Positions 7,702 to 17,308 are shown, counted from the stretch's first letter. The stretch is 36,230 nt of DNA from Phenylobacterium sp. SCN 69-14 (GCA_001724985.1 MEEW01000004.1:1-36230); one strand, 5' to 3'. Program-made: numbers and translations. The notes: generated by a model not told the origin, from the sequence alone.

Positions 7702-8502
7702 ATGAACAAGAGCCTGCTTTTCGGCTCAGTCGCGCTGCTGACATTCGCAGCCGCGTCGAGCGCCGGCGCCGTCGGCTTCATTAACGGCGGCTTCGAAGAT
7801 GGTAACGCCAACGGTTGGACGGAGACCGGCGGCTATCGTGGCAGCATCACTAACGCTGGTCTGAAAACCGCAACCTTCGCTGCTGGCGGTGGTCGGTCCT
7901 CGGTTATCAGCTCGAGCTATGTCGACCCGAATCTCGGTTCGAAGCTCGGCTCCACAGTTGCCAATGGCAATTATGCCTATCGGGTCGAAAACACCTACAA
8001 CGGGGGTTATGCGTCGGTCCTGAGCCAACAGGTGAATGGCTACACGGACTCGCAAATCTATTTCGCTTGGAAGGCGGTGCTTGAAGGCGCGCACGGGACC
8101 AACGATGCGGCGACCCTGATCATCACGCTCAAGGATTTGACGAGCGGGAGTACGCTGATCAGCCGCGAATACAATGCGGCGAGCAGCGGCGGCGGAGTGG
8201 ATAGCCGCTTTACGTACGATAATGCGTCGGGCGCCTTTTACACGGCTAATTGGCAGATCGAGCAGCTCAACATCGACGCATCCTTGAGCGGCCATGACTT
8301 CCTGCTCTCGGTGCTTGCGGCCGACTGCCAACCGACCGGCCACTATGGCTATGCCTATATCGACGGCTTCGGCAACGCTCCGCCTCCGGTGAGCGGCGTG
8401 CCGGAACCGGCGACCTGGGCGATGATGATCCTGGGCTTCGGCGCGGCCGGCGCGGCCATGCGCAACAACCGTCGCCGTCAGGCCGCTCTCGCGGTCGCCT
8501 AA
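7702..8502 (+). CDS. PEPxxWA-CTERM sorting domain-containing secreted protein
   Basis: Signal peptide MNKSLLFGSVALLTFAAASSAGA; C-terminus VPEPATWAMMILGFGAAGAAMRNNRRRQ. Confidence 0.9.
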   Translation: MNKSLLFGSVALLTFAAASSAGAVGFINGGFEDGNANGWTETGGYRGSITNAGLKTATFAAGGGRSSVISSSYVDPNLGSKLGSTVANGNYAYRVENTYNGGYASVLSQQVNGYTDSQIYFAWKAVLEGAHGTNDAATLIITLKDLTSGSTLISREYNAASSGGGVDSRFTYDNASGAFYTANWQIEQLNIDASLSGHDFLLSVLAADCQPTGHYGYAYIDGFGNAPPPVSGVPEPATWAMMILGFGAAGAAMRNNRRRQAALAVA

Positions 8503-8511
8503 ACCCTTGGC

Positions 8512-8540
8512 CCGGTTCGGGTGACGATCACCCGAACCGG
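8512..8540. terminator. Perfect 13-bp stem, 3-nt loop hairpin downstream of the PEP-CTERM gene
   Basis: CCGGTTCGGGTGA-cga-TCACCCGAACCGG. Confidence 0.6.
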
Positions 8541-8565
8541 CTGACAGGGTCTTGCTTCAAGAGTT

Positions 8566-8599
8566 CGGCCGCGGCGTTCAGCGTCGCGGCCGTTCTTTT
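8566..8599 (+). terminator. Rho-independent terminator
   Basis: CGGCCGCG-N11-CGCGGCCG followed by TTCTTTT. Confidence 0.7.
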
Positions 8600-8648
8600 G
8601 CGCCTGCGTCGCGCGCAGGCGCCTTCGCGACTAATCATCGAGGGAATT

Positions 8649-8722
8649 TGGAGGCCTGACCCGGAATCGAACCGGGGTGCACGGATTTGCAGTCCGCTGC
8701 GTCACCACTCCGCCATCAGGCC
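8649..8722 (-). tRNA. tRNA-Cys (anticodon GCA), CCA encoded
   Basis: GGCCTGATGGCGGAGTGGTGACGCAGCGGACTGCAAATCCGTGCACCCCGGTTCGATTCCGGGTCAGGCCTCCA; acceptor GGCCTGA/TCAGGCC, TTCGATTC T-loop. Confidence 0.96.
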
Positions 8723-8886
8723 GCCGCCGGGTCGAACCGGGGAGGGCGGATCGCTAACAGAACCCATCGCCCGCGGCAATCCTCTCTCATGCGCCGATTG
8801 CCTTCATGTCGGGGCCGGACCTATAAGCGCGCGATCGTTTCGCCGCTTCGGCGGCGCCCGCCCTACGTACTGTCCCTCGAGGAAAC

Positions 8887-9459
8887 ATGGCCGCCGATTT
8901 CGCCGCCGCCCGGCTCAACATGGTCGAGAGCCAGGTGCGCACCAACGACGTGACCGACGTGCGCCTGCACGACGCCATGCGCGCCATCCCGCGCGAGGCG
9001 CTGATTCCCGCCGACAAGGCGTTCCAGGCCTATGCCGACGCCGATGTCGAATATGCGCCGGGCCGCTTCCTGCTGCGCCCGCGCGAGGTCTCCAAGCTGC
9101 TCCAGGCCCTGCGCCCGGTGGAGGGCGAGAAGGCCCTGGCCATCGCCGCGCCCTACGCCGCCGCGGTGTTGGAGGCCCTCGGCCTGGACGTCGCCCGCCT
9201 GGAGGGCGAGGACCTGAAGGCCGTGCCGGGCGCAGGCTACGATCTGGTCGTGGTCGAGGGCGCCGTCACCCGCGCGCCGCAGGCCTGGCTCGATGCGCTG
9301 TCGCCGGACGGCCGGCTGGGCGTGATCGAGCGCGACGGGCCGACCGCCAGGGCGGTGATCTATGTCCGCGCCGAGGACGGCTTTGGCCGCCGCGTGCTGT
9401 TCGACGCCATGGCCCCGGTGCTGCCGGGCTTCGAGCCCGAGCCGGGATTCGCTTTCTAG
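8887..9459 (+). CDS. Protein-L-isoaspartate O-methyltransferase-like protein, probably degenerate
   Basis: MAADFAAARLNMVESQVRTNDVTDVRLHDAMRAIPREALIP (PIMT-like N-terminus); SAM motif I replaced by ALAIAAPYAAAVLEALG. Confidence 0.75.
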   Translation: MAADFAAARLNMVESQVRTNDVTDVRLHDAMRAIPREALIPADKAFQAYADADVEYAPGRFLLRPREVSKLLQALRPVEGEKALAIAAPYAAAVLEALGLDVARLEGEDLKAVPGAGYDLVVVEGAVTRAPQAWLDALSPDGRLGVIERDGPTARAVIYVRAEDGFGRRVLFDAMAPVLPGFEPEPGFAF

Positions 9460-9640
9460 GCGAGACCTCCGACGCCGGCGACAGTACAGTCCTCAGGTCG
9501 CCAAAGGCCCGTCCCGAACGGCGCAGATGAAACACCGGCGAAACCTTCGGGTGAAAAAAGCTTAAGGTCGCGCCCTCTAGTCCCGCGTCAATTAGCCGGT
9601 CATATAGGGCCGGGTTCTCTTCGCCGTTTCGAGGATAAGC

Positions 9641-11128
9641 ATGTTCAACAGTCGTCGCGGAGGTTTGTTGGCCGCGGTCTACGGCGCAGGCCTTGCGCTC
9701 GGGCTGGCGGCTTCGGCCTCGGCTGAAACCCTCGCCGACGCCATTGCGCTGGCCTACGATTCCAACCCGACGCTGCAGGCCCAGCGCGCGACTCAGCGCG
9801 CCCTCGACGAGAACTGGGTCCAGGCCAGGGCCGGCTATCGCCCGACCCTCACCGCCCAGGGGCGCCTGGCCTATGACAAGACCAATACGCCCGGCGGGGT
9901 TCGCGTCCTGGGCGTTCTGCAGCCCAACCTGCAGAACGAGACGGAGAACAATGCGCTCAGCGCCACCCTGCAACTGACCCAGCCGATCTACACCGGCGGG
10001 CGGGTGGCCTCGGCCGTCTCGGCCGCGGAGGCCGACATCCTGGCCGGGCGCGAGGGCCTGCGCCGCACCGAGGCGAGTGTGATGCAGGCGGTGGTCCAGG
10101 CCTATGGCGACGTGCGCCGCGACCAGGAGGGCCTGCGCATCCGCGAGGAGAACGTCCGCGTCCTCCAGCGCCAGCTCGACGAATCGAACGCCCGCTTCGA
10201 CGTGGGCGAGATCACCCGCACCGACGTCGCCCAGTCCCAGGCGCGCCTGGCCGCCGCCCAGGCCCAGTTGACCCAGGCCCAGGCCCAGCTCGCCGCCAGC
10301 CGCGCCAGCTACGCCGCCGTGGTCGGCCAGAACCCCGGCGACCTGGCGCCCGAGCCGGACCTCGGCGCCCTGCTGCCGGCCGACGTCGCCCAGGCCTACG
10401 AGGCCGCCGAGATCGACAATCCCCAGATCCGCCAGTCCGAATACGCCCAGCAGGGCAGCCGCGCCCGCCTGGCCGCCGCCCGCGCCGAGCGCATGCCCAC
10501 CCTGGGCGTCAGCGGCACGGTGACCAACAGCGGCCCGGCCGACCCTTATGAGCGCGACATGTTCGGCCGCGGCGTCACCGCCGGCGCCACCCTGACGGTG
10601 CCGCTGTTCACCGGCGGCCTGACCTCCTCGCGGGTGCGCGCCGCCCAGGAGCGCCACAACGCCGACCGCATCGGCGTGGAAGCCTCCCGCCGCGCGGTGA
10701 TGCAGAGCCTGACCCAGGCGTGGAACCAGCACATGGCCAGCAAGGCCAACATCACCTCCACCGAGGAGCAGGTGAGGGCCGCGCGAATCGCCGCCGAAGG
10801 CACCCGCCAGGAGCAGCAGGTCGGCCTGCGCACCACTCTCGACGTGCTGAACGCCGAGCAGGAACTGCGGCAGGCGGAATTGTCGCAGGTCAGCGCCCAG
10901 CGCGACGAGTTCGTGGCCGCGGCCCTGGTGCTGGCCCAGATGGGCCGCCTGGAAGGCCCGATGCTGAACCCCGGCGTCACCCGCTACGACCCGACCACCA
11001 ACTTCCGGAAGAACCGCATCACCTGGGGCTGGGTGCCCTGGGAGGAGCCGATCGCCGTGGTCGACGGCGCCTTTGCGCCCAAGGCGGTCGAAAAGCCGAT
11101 CAAGGGCCCGCCGGCGGACTCGAACTAG
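9641..11128 (+). CDS. tolC: TolC family type I secretion outer membrane protein
   Basis: ETLADAIALAYDSNPTLQAQRATQRALDENWVQARAGYRPTL... and internal TolC repeat (ETTRDVLNAEQELRQAE-like GLRTTLDVLNAEQELRQAELS). Confidence 0.93.
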   Translation: MFNSRRGGLLAAVYGAGLALGLAASASAETLADAIALAYDSNPTLQAQRATQRALDENWVQARAGYRPTLTAQGRLAYDKTNTPGGVRVLGVLQPNLQNETENNALSATLQLTQPIYTGGRVASAVSAAEADILAGREGLRRTEASVMQAVVQAYGDVRRDQEGLRIREENVRVLQRQLDESNARFDVGEITRTDVAQSQARLAAAQAQLTQAQAQLAASRASYAAVVGQNPGDLAPEPDLGALLPADVAQAYEAAEIDNPQIRQSEYAQQGSRARLAAARAERMPTLGVSGTVTNSGPADPYERDMFGRGVTAGATLTVPLFTGGLTSSRVRAAQERHNADRIGVEASRRAVMQSLTQAWNQHMASKANITSTEEQVRAARIAAEGTRQEQQVGLRTTLDVLNAEQELRQAELSQVSAQRDEFVAAALVLAQMGRLEGPMLNPGVTRYDPTTNFRKNRITWGWVPWEEPIAVVDGAFAPKAVEKPIKGPPADSN

Positions 11129-11262
11129 GGTCAGGTTTCCGGGCGCCGTTTCGCCTCATGGGCGAATAGGCGCTTGCACCGACGGCGGACTTTGCAGGAT
11201 CATCCCCTCGCGCCGGTTCCGGCGTGACGGATTCTCTCTACGCACCAGCGGCGACTCTCCAC

Positions 11263-11799
11263 ATGTCCGAACAGACTTCGCAAGAACCGACCATGGAGGA
11301 GATCCTGGCCTCCATCCGGCGGATCATCTCGGAAGATGACGCGCCGGCGGATGGCGCCGCGCCCGAAGCCGAGCCCGAGGCGGAGCCCGCCCAGGCGGCC
11401 GCCCCGGCCTTCGAACCCGAGCCTGAGCCCGAGGCGGAGGACGACGACGGCGCCCTGGAGCTGACCGAGCGGGTCGAGACCCTCGGCGATCTCGACGTCT
11501 ATACGCCCACCGTCAACGAGGAGCCCGAACCGGCCTATGCGCCGCCGCCGCCGCCGGCCGCGCCCGTCGAGGTGGGCGAGGGGCTGGTCGGCGCGGTCGC
11601 CGCCAACGCCGCGGCCACGGCCTTCGGTCAGTTGTCGGCGGCGATCCAGATGCCGGCCGACGGCCGCACGCTCGAGGACGTGGTCCGCGAACTGCTGCGC
11701 CCGCTGCTCAAGCAGTGGCTCGACGACAATCTGCCCCCCATCGTCCAGGCCACCGTCGACAAGGAAGTCGAACGCATCGCCCGCGGCCGAGTACGCTGA
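11263..11799 (+). CDS. popZ: PopZ polar organizing protein (DUF2497)
   Basis: MSEQTSQEPTMEEILASIRRIISEDDAPA..., acidic/Pro-rich linker, C-terminal RTLEDVVRELLRPLLKQWLDDNLPPIVQATVDKEVERIARGR; immediately upstream of valS. Confidence 0.93.
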   Translation: MSEQTSQEPTMEEILASIRRIISEDDAPADGAAPEAEPEAEPAQAAAPAFEPEPEPEAEDDDGALELTERVETLGDLDVYTPTVNEEPEPAYAPPPPPAAPVEVGEGLVGAVAANAAATAFGQLSAAIQMPADGRTLEDVVRELLRPLLKQWLDDNLPPIVQATVDKEVERIARGRVR

Positions 11800-11814
11800 T
11801 CGCGTAAGAAGGCG

Positions 11815-11947
11815 GTCATCCCGGTTTGCGAAGCAAGACCGGGACCCATGGACACCGGTGGGGCAAGATGGGGTTCGAGCCGCGCCCCGTCTCCACGATC
11901 AGGCGACAATGGATCCCGGTCTTCGGCTTCGCCGAAACCGGGACGAC
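11815..11947. repeat. 133-bp REP/MITE-like nested palindromic element, copy 1
   Basis: Begins GTCATCCCGGTTTGCGAAGCAAGACCGGGACC and ends ATGGATCCCGG...CCGGGACGAC; same ends and same length as 26704..26836. Confidence 0.75.
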
Positions 11948-12004
11948 ACGAGTCCGGGTCATCGCGCTTCCACGCGCGGGGCCGAAACGCTATGCAGCCC
12001 CGAC

Positions 12005-14668
12005 ATGCTTGAAAAGACCTTCGACCCCAAGTCCGCCGAACCGCGCCTCTACGCCGCCTGGGAATCCTCGGGCGCCTTCGCGCCGTCGTCCGATCCGTCC
12101 GCGCCGACGTTCTCGATCGTCATCCCGCCGCCGAACGTGACCGGCTCGCTGCACATCGGCCACGCCCTCAACAACACCCTGCAGGACGTGTTGGTCCGCT
12201 TCGAGCGGATGCGCGGCAAGGCGGCCCTTTGGCTGCCCGGCACCGACCACGCCGGCATCGCCACCCAGATGGTGGTCGAGCGCCAGCTCGCCGCCGCCGG
12301 CAATATCGGCCGGCGCGACATGGGCCGCGACGAGTTCATCGCCAAGGTCTGGGAATGGAAGGCCAAGAGCGGCGGGACCATCACCAACCAGCTCCGCCGC
12401 CTTGGCGCCTCCTGCGACTGGAGCCGCGAGCGCTTCACCCTGGACGAAGGGCTGTCGGCCGCCGTCCGCAAGGTCTTCGTCACCCTGCACAAGCAGGGCC
12501 TGATCTATCGCGACAAGCGCCTGGTGAACTGGGACCCGCACTTCCAGACCGCGATCTCGGACATCGAGGTCGAGCAGAAGGAGGTCGAGGGCGCCTTCTA
12601 CCACTTCGCCTATCCGCTGGAGGACGGCTCGGGCGAGATCGTCGTCGCCACCACCCGGCCCGAGACCATGCTGGGCGACACCGGCGTGGCCGTGCATCCG
12701 GGCGACGCGCGCTATGCGGGCATTGTCGGCAAGGACGTGATCCTGCCGATCGTGAACCGCCCGGTCCCGATCATCGCCGACGACTACGCCGACCCGGAAA
12801 AGGGCTCTGGCGCGGTGAAGATCACCCCGGCCCACGACTTCAACGACTACCAGGTCGGCAAGCGCAACAACCTGCCGATGATCAACATCTTCACCGAAGA
12901 GGCGAAGATCAACGAGAACGCCCCGGCCGAATACCGCGGCCTCGACCGCTTCGAGGCCCGCAAGAAGGTGGTCGCCGCCTTCGAGGAGCTGGGCCTGCTG
13001 CGCGAGATCGAAAAGACCCGCCACGCCGTCCCGCATGGCGACCGCTCGGGCGTGGTCATCGAGCCCTATCTGACCGACCAGTGGTACGTCGACGCCAAGG
13101 TCCTGGCCCAGCCGGCGATCAAGGCGGTCGAGGACGGCCGCACTGTCTTCGAGCCCCGCCATTGGGAGAAGACCTATTTCGAATGGATGCGGAACATCGA
13201 GCCCTGGTGCATCTCGCGCCAGCTCTGGTGGGGGCACCGCATCCCGGCCTGGTACGGCCCCGACGGCAAGATCTTCGTCGCCGAGAACGAGGAGGGGGCC
13301 AAGGCCGCCGCCCTGGAGCACTATGGCCACGAGGAATATCTGCGCCAGGACGAGGACGTCCTCGACACCTGGTTCTCCTCGGGCCTCTGGCCGTTCTCGA
13401 CCCTCGGCTGGCCCGAACAGACCGAGGACCTCAAGCGCTTCTACCCGACCAGCACTCTGGTCACCGGCTTCGACATCATCTTCTTCTGGGTCGCCCGGAT
13501 GATGATGATGGGCCTGCACTTCATGGGCGAGGTTCCCTTCGACCGCGTCTTCATCAACGCCCTGGTCCGCGACGCCGAGGGCAAGAAGATGAGCAAGTCC
13601 AAGGGCAACGTCATGGACCCGCTGGAGCTGGTCGACGACTATGGCGCCGACGCCCTGCGTTTCACCTTGACCGCCATGTCGGGCCAGGCGCGCGACATCA
13701 AGCTCTCGCGCCAGCGCATCGAGGGCTATCGCAACTTCGGCACCAAGCTCTGGAACGCCGCCCGCTTCACCCAGGTGAACGGCTGCGCCCGCGCCCAGGG
13801 CTTCGACCCGGCCGGCGTGAAGAACGTCCTCAACCGCTGGATCGTCGGCGAGACGGCCCGCACCGCCCAGGCGGTGACCAAGGCGCTGGAGGACTGCAGC
13901 TTCGATGCGGCCGCCACCGGCCTCTACCGCTTCATCTGGAACACCTTCTGCGACTGGTACGTCGAGCTTTCCAAGCCCATCCTCAATGGCGCGGACGAGG
14001 CGGCCAGGGCCGAGACCCAGGCCACGGCCGCCTGGGCGCTGGACGTGATCCTGAAGCTGCTGCACCCGGTCATGCCGTTCCTGACCGAGGAACTGTGGGT
14101 CCAGACCGCCGACCTGGGCGCGCCGCGCGAGGAGGGGATGCTCATCACCTCCGCCTGGCCCGCCCTGGCCGACAGCCTGATCGACCCCGAGGCCGACGCC
14201 GAGATCGGCCTGATCGTCGCCGCCGTCAGCGAGGGCCGTTCGGTGAAGGCCGAACTGAACGTCCCCCATTCGGCGCGCCCGCCGCTGCTGGTCATCGAGG
14301 CGAGCCAGGCCCAGCGTAAGGTCTTCCAGGCCAACGCCGCGGTCATCGCCCAGACCCTGCGCGTCGAGGGCGTGCAGTTCGTCGACCAGGCGCCGCAAGG
14401 GGCCATCCCCTACGTGGTGAGCGGCGCGACCCTGGCCCTGCCGGTGGCCGAGTTCATCGACCTGGCCGCCGAACGCGCGCGCCTGGCCAAGGAGATCGCC
14501 GGCCACGCCTCGGACATCGCCCACGTGATGAAGAAGCTCGGCAACCCCGCCTTCGTCGCCAACGCCAAGGAAGAGGTGGTCGAGGAGAACCGAGAACGCC
14601 TGGCCGATTCCGAAGCCGCCAAGGCCAAGCTCGAACACGCCCTCTCCCTGCTCGAAGCGGTGGTCTGA
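12005..14668 (+). CDS. valS: Valyl-tRNA synthetase
   Basis: MLEKTFDPKSAEPRLYAAWESSGAF...PPPNVTGSLHIGHALNNTLQD (HIGH), KKMSKSKGNV (KMSKS). Confidence 0.97.
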   Translation: MLEKTFDPKSAEPRLYAAWESSGAFAPSSDPSAPTFSIVIPPPNVTGSLHIGHALNNTLQDVLVRFERMRGKAALWLPGTDHAGIATQMVVERQLAAAGNIGRRDMGRDEFIAKVWEWKAKSGGTITNQLRRLGASCDWSRERFTLDEGLSAAVRKVFVTLHKQGLIYRDKRLVNWDPHFQTAISDIEVEQKEVEGAFYHFAYPLEDGSGEIVVATTRPETMLGDTGVAVHPGDARYAGIVGKDVILPIVNRPVPIIADDYADPEKGSGAVKITPAHDFNDYQVGKRNNLPMINIFTEEAKINENAPAEYRGLDRFEARKKVVAAFEELGLLREIEKTRHAVPHGDRSGVVIEPYLTDQWYVDAKVLAQPAIKAVEDGRTVFEPRHWEKTYFEWMRNIEPWCISRQLWWGHRIPAWYGPDGKIFVAENEEGAKAAALEHYGHEEYLRQDEDVLDTWFSSGLWPFSTLGWPEQTEDLKRFYPTSTLVTGFDIIFFWVARMMMMGLHFMGEVPFDRVFINALVRDAEGKKMSKSKGNVMDPLELVDDYGADALRFTLTAMSGQARDIKLSRQRIEGYRNFGTKLWNAARFTQVNGCARAQGFDPAGVKNVLNRWIVGETARTAQAVTKALEDCSFDAAATGLYRFIWNTFCDWYVELSKPILNGADEAARAETQATAAWALDVILKLLHPVMPFLTEELWVQTADLGAPREEGMLITSAWPALADSLIDPEADAEIGLIVAAVSEGRSVKAELNVPHSARPPLLVIEASQAQRKVFQANAAVIAQTLRVEGVQFVDQAPQGAIPYVVSGATLALPVAEFIDLAAERARLAKEIAGHASDIAHVMKKLGNPAFVANAKEEVVEENRERLADSEAAKAKLEHALSLLEAVV

Positions 14669-14812
14669 CTCCGAAGGTGTCGTCCCAACCGTCCCGGCCG
14701 ATGGATTCCCATCGCCGGGTCGAACGTCCGTTTGCCTCTGACGCTGGGTTATGCTTGTTCACCTACGAGATGCGGGCGCGTGTACGCCCGCGCGAGCATT
14801 AGGAGAACGCCC

Positions 14813-16570
14813 ATGTCCGAGCCCGAGCTGCCTGCCGGTTGGCCTGCCATGTCCATCGCCCAGGCCCATGCGATGATCACGCAGCCCGGCTCTCCCGCAG
14901 AGATCGAGACCATCGAGATCCGCGGCGTTCCCACCAAGGTCTGGAAGAACCTGCCCCCGTCGCTGCGCTCGGTGGTCGAGGCGGCCCGCGCCCACGGCGG
15001 CAAGGACTTCCTGGTCTATGAGGACGAGCGCGTCACCTTCGAGGCCTTCTATCGCGCCGTCTCGGCCTTCGCCCGCAAGCTGCAGGAGGACGGCGTCGGC
15101 AAGGGCGATCGCGTGGCGATCATCATGCGCAACCTGCCCGAATGGGTGGTGGCCTTCTATGCGGCCTCGTCCCTGGGGGCCATCGTCACCCCGCTGAACG
15201 CCTGGTGGACCGGGCCTGAGCTGGAATATGGCCTGACCGACTCCGGAACCAAGGTCGCGATCATGGACGCCGAGCGCTATCAGCGCATGGCCGAGCATTT
15301 CCCCAACTGCCCGGACCTGGTGCGGGTCTATGTCAGCCGCGAGGTCGAGGAGATCGCCCATCCGTGGGTGTCCAAGCTGGAGGACGTGCTGGGCGGCGGC
15401 GCCGGCGACTGGGCGAACCTGCCCGACCAGCCGTTGCCGGAGGCCGAGATCGGCCCCGAGGACGACGCCACCATCTTCTACACCTCCGGCACCACCGGCC
15501 GGCCGAAGGGGGCGCTGGCCACCCAGCGCGCCGTCAATTCCAACATCATCACCGCCGCGGCGGCCGGGGCGCGCAGCTTCCTGCGCCGCGGCGAGGCGCC
15601 GCCCGCGCCCGATCCGAACGCGCCCCAGCGCTCGTCGCTGATCTCGATCCCGTTCTTCCACGTCACCGGCTGCATGGCGGTCCTGAACCCCAGCCTGTTC
15701 TCCGGCGCCAAGCTGGTCATGATGTACAAGTGGGACGTGATCCGCGCCTTCGAGCTGATCGAGCGCGAGAAGATCCAGTCGGCCGGCGGCGTGCCGACCA
15801 TCGCCTGGCAGCTCATCGAGCATCCGGCCCGCGCCAATTACGACCTCTCGTCGCTGGAAAGCGTGGCCTATGGCGGCGCCCCTTCGGCGCCTGAGCTGGT
15901 CCGCCGCCTGCGCGAGGTGTTCCCCAAGTCGCAGCCCGGCCAGGGCTGGGGCATGACCGAGACCTGCGCCACCGTCACCTCCAACGGCGCCGAGGACTAT
16001 CTGAACCGCCCCGATAGCTGCGGCCCGGCCGCCGCTGTCTGCGAGTTGCAGATCCGCGACCCGGGCGACGGCGTCACCATGCTGCCGGCCGGCGAGGTGG
16101 GCGAGCTTTGGTCCTTCGGCCCGATGAACTGCAAGCTCTACTGGAACAAGCCCGAGCCGACCGCCCAGACCTTCGTGGACGGCTGGGTCCGCACCGGCGA
16201 CCTCGCCAAGCTGGACGAGGAGGGCTTCTGCTACATCATCGACCGGGCCAAGGACATGCTGATCCGCGGCGGCGAGAACATCTACTGCGTCGAGGTCGAG
16301 AACGTCTTCTACGACCACCCCGCCGTGATGGACGCGGCCGTCGTCGGCATCCCCCACCGCACCCTGGGCGAGGAGCCGGCCGCGGTCGTCACCCTCAAGC
16401 CGGGCGCCGAGGCCACCGAGGAAGAGCTGCGCGCCCACGTCGCCGAGCATCTGGCCGCCTTCAAGGTGCCGGTGAAGGTCAAGTTCTGGCACGAGACCTT
16501 GCCGCGCAACCCGAACGGCAAGATTCTCAAGAACGAGCTGAAGAAGCTGTTCGTGGAGGAGCAGGCTTAA
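14813..16570 (+). CDS. Class I adenylate-forming enzyme / AMP-dependent acyl-CoA synthetase
   Basis: ATIFYTSGTTGRPKGALATQRA (P-loop), GWGMTETCATVTSN, GWVRTGDLAKLDEEGFCYIIDRAKDMLIRGGENIY, PRNPNGKILKNELK. Confidence 0.93.
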   Translation: MSEPELPAGWPAMSIAQAHAMITQPGSPAEIETIEIRGVPTKVWKNLPPSLRSVVEAARAHGGKDFLVYEDERVTFEAFYRAVSAFARKLQEDGVGKGDRVAIIMRNLPEWVVAFYAASSLGAIVTPLNAWWTGPELEYGLTDSGTKVAIMDAERYQRMAEHFPNCPDLVRVYVSREVEEIAHPWVSKLEDVLGGGAGDWANLPDQPLPEAEIGPEDDATIFYTSGTTGRPKGALATQRAVNSNIITAAAAGARSFLRRGEAPPAPDPNAPQRSSLISIPFFHVTGCMAVLNPSLFSGAKLVMMYKWDVIRAFELIEREKIQSAGGVPTIAWQLIEHPARANYDLSSLESVAYGGAPSAPELVRRLREVFPKSQPGQGWGMTETCATVTSNGAEDYLNRPDSCGPAAAVCELQIRDPGDGVTMLPAGEVGELWSFGPMNCKLYWNKPEPTAQTFVDGWVRTGDLAKLDEEGFCYIIDRAKDMLIRGGENIYCVEVENVFYDHPAVMDAAVVGIPHRTLGEEPAAVVTLKPGAEATEEELRAHVAEHLAAFKVPVKVKFWHETLPRNPNGKILKNELKKLFVEEQA

Positions 16571-16572
16571 GC

Positions 16573-17304
16573 TTGGGCAAGAAGCGCGCGGATGTCGTCC
16601 TGGTCGAACGCGGCCTGTTCGACAGCCGCGCCAAGGCCCGCGCCGCCATCGAGGCCGGCGGGGTCAGCCTCGCCGGCCGCGTTCTCGCCAAGCCGTCCGA
16701 ACTGATCGATGAAGCCGCCGCCCTCGAAGCGGTCGCCGCCCATCCCTATGTCGGCCGCGGGGCGCTGAAGCTGGTCCACGCGTTCGATCTTTGGCCCGTC
16801 GGGGTCGAGGGGCGCACGGTGCTGGACGTCGGCGCCTCGACCGGCGGCTTCACCGAGGTCTGCCTGCAACGCGGCGCGGCCTGCGTCTACGCCGTCGATG
16901 TCGGCCGCGGCCAGTTGCATCCGAAGCTGGCGGCCGATCCGCGCGTGGTCAGCCTGGAAGGCGTGGACGCCCGCAACCTGACCTCCGGCCTGATCCCTCG
17001 GGCGCCGGACCTGATCGTCACCGATGTCAGCTTCATCGGCCTCGCCAAGGCCCTGCCGGCCGCCCTGGCGCTCGCCTCCGCCGGCGCGGACCTCGTCGCC
17101 CTGGTCAAGCCGCAGTTCGAAGTCGGCCGTGAGGCGGTGGGGAAGGGCGGTCTGGTCAAGGACGAGGCCGCGCGCGCCAAGGCCCTGGCGGACGTCGCGG
17201 CCTTTCTGACATCGAGCGGCTGGATCGTCCGCGCCAGCACCGGCAGCCCCATCGCCGGCGGTGACGGCAACCGCGAACATCTGCTCTGGGCGCAGAAGGC
17301 CTGA
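16573..17304 (+). CDS. TlyA family rRNA methyltransferase (S4 + FtsJ), TTG start
   Basis: KKRADVVLVERGLFDSRAKARAAIEAGGVSLAGRVLAKPSE...GRGALKLVHAFD...VLDVGASTGGFTEVCLQRGAACVYAVDVG...LIVTDVSFIGL...VALVKPQFE. Confidence 0.92.
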   Translation: MGKKRADVVLVERGLFDSRAKARAAIEAGGVSLAGRVLAKPSELIDEAAALEAVAAHPYVGRGALKLVHAFDLWPVGVEGRTVLDVGASTGGFTEVCLQRGAACVYAVDVGRGQLHPKLAADPRVVSLEGVDARNLTSGLIPRAPDLIVTDVSFIGLAKALPAALALASAGADLVALVKPQFEVGREAVGKGGLVKDEAARAKALADVAAFLTSSGWIVRASTGSPIAGGDGNREHLLWAQKA

Positions 17305-17308
17305 GGAC

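Noticed and set aside
9555-9600. TTAA-type sequences upstream of tolC considered as CtrA sites
   Set aside because: No TTAA-N7-TTAA(C) arrangement; isolated half-sites are not informative.
9601-9640. GTTC...CGTTTC upstream of tolC considered as a LexA box
   Set aside because: Second half-site does not match GTTC at the right spacing.
11990-14638. 882-aa antisense ORF opposite valS
   Set aside because: Shadow ORF; valS carries HIGH/KMSKS motifs and is full length.
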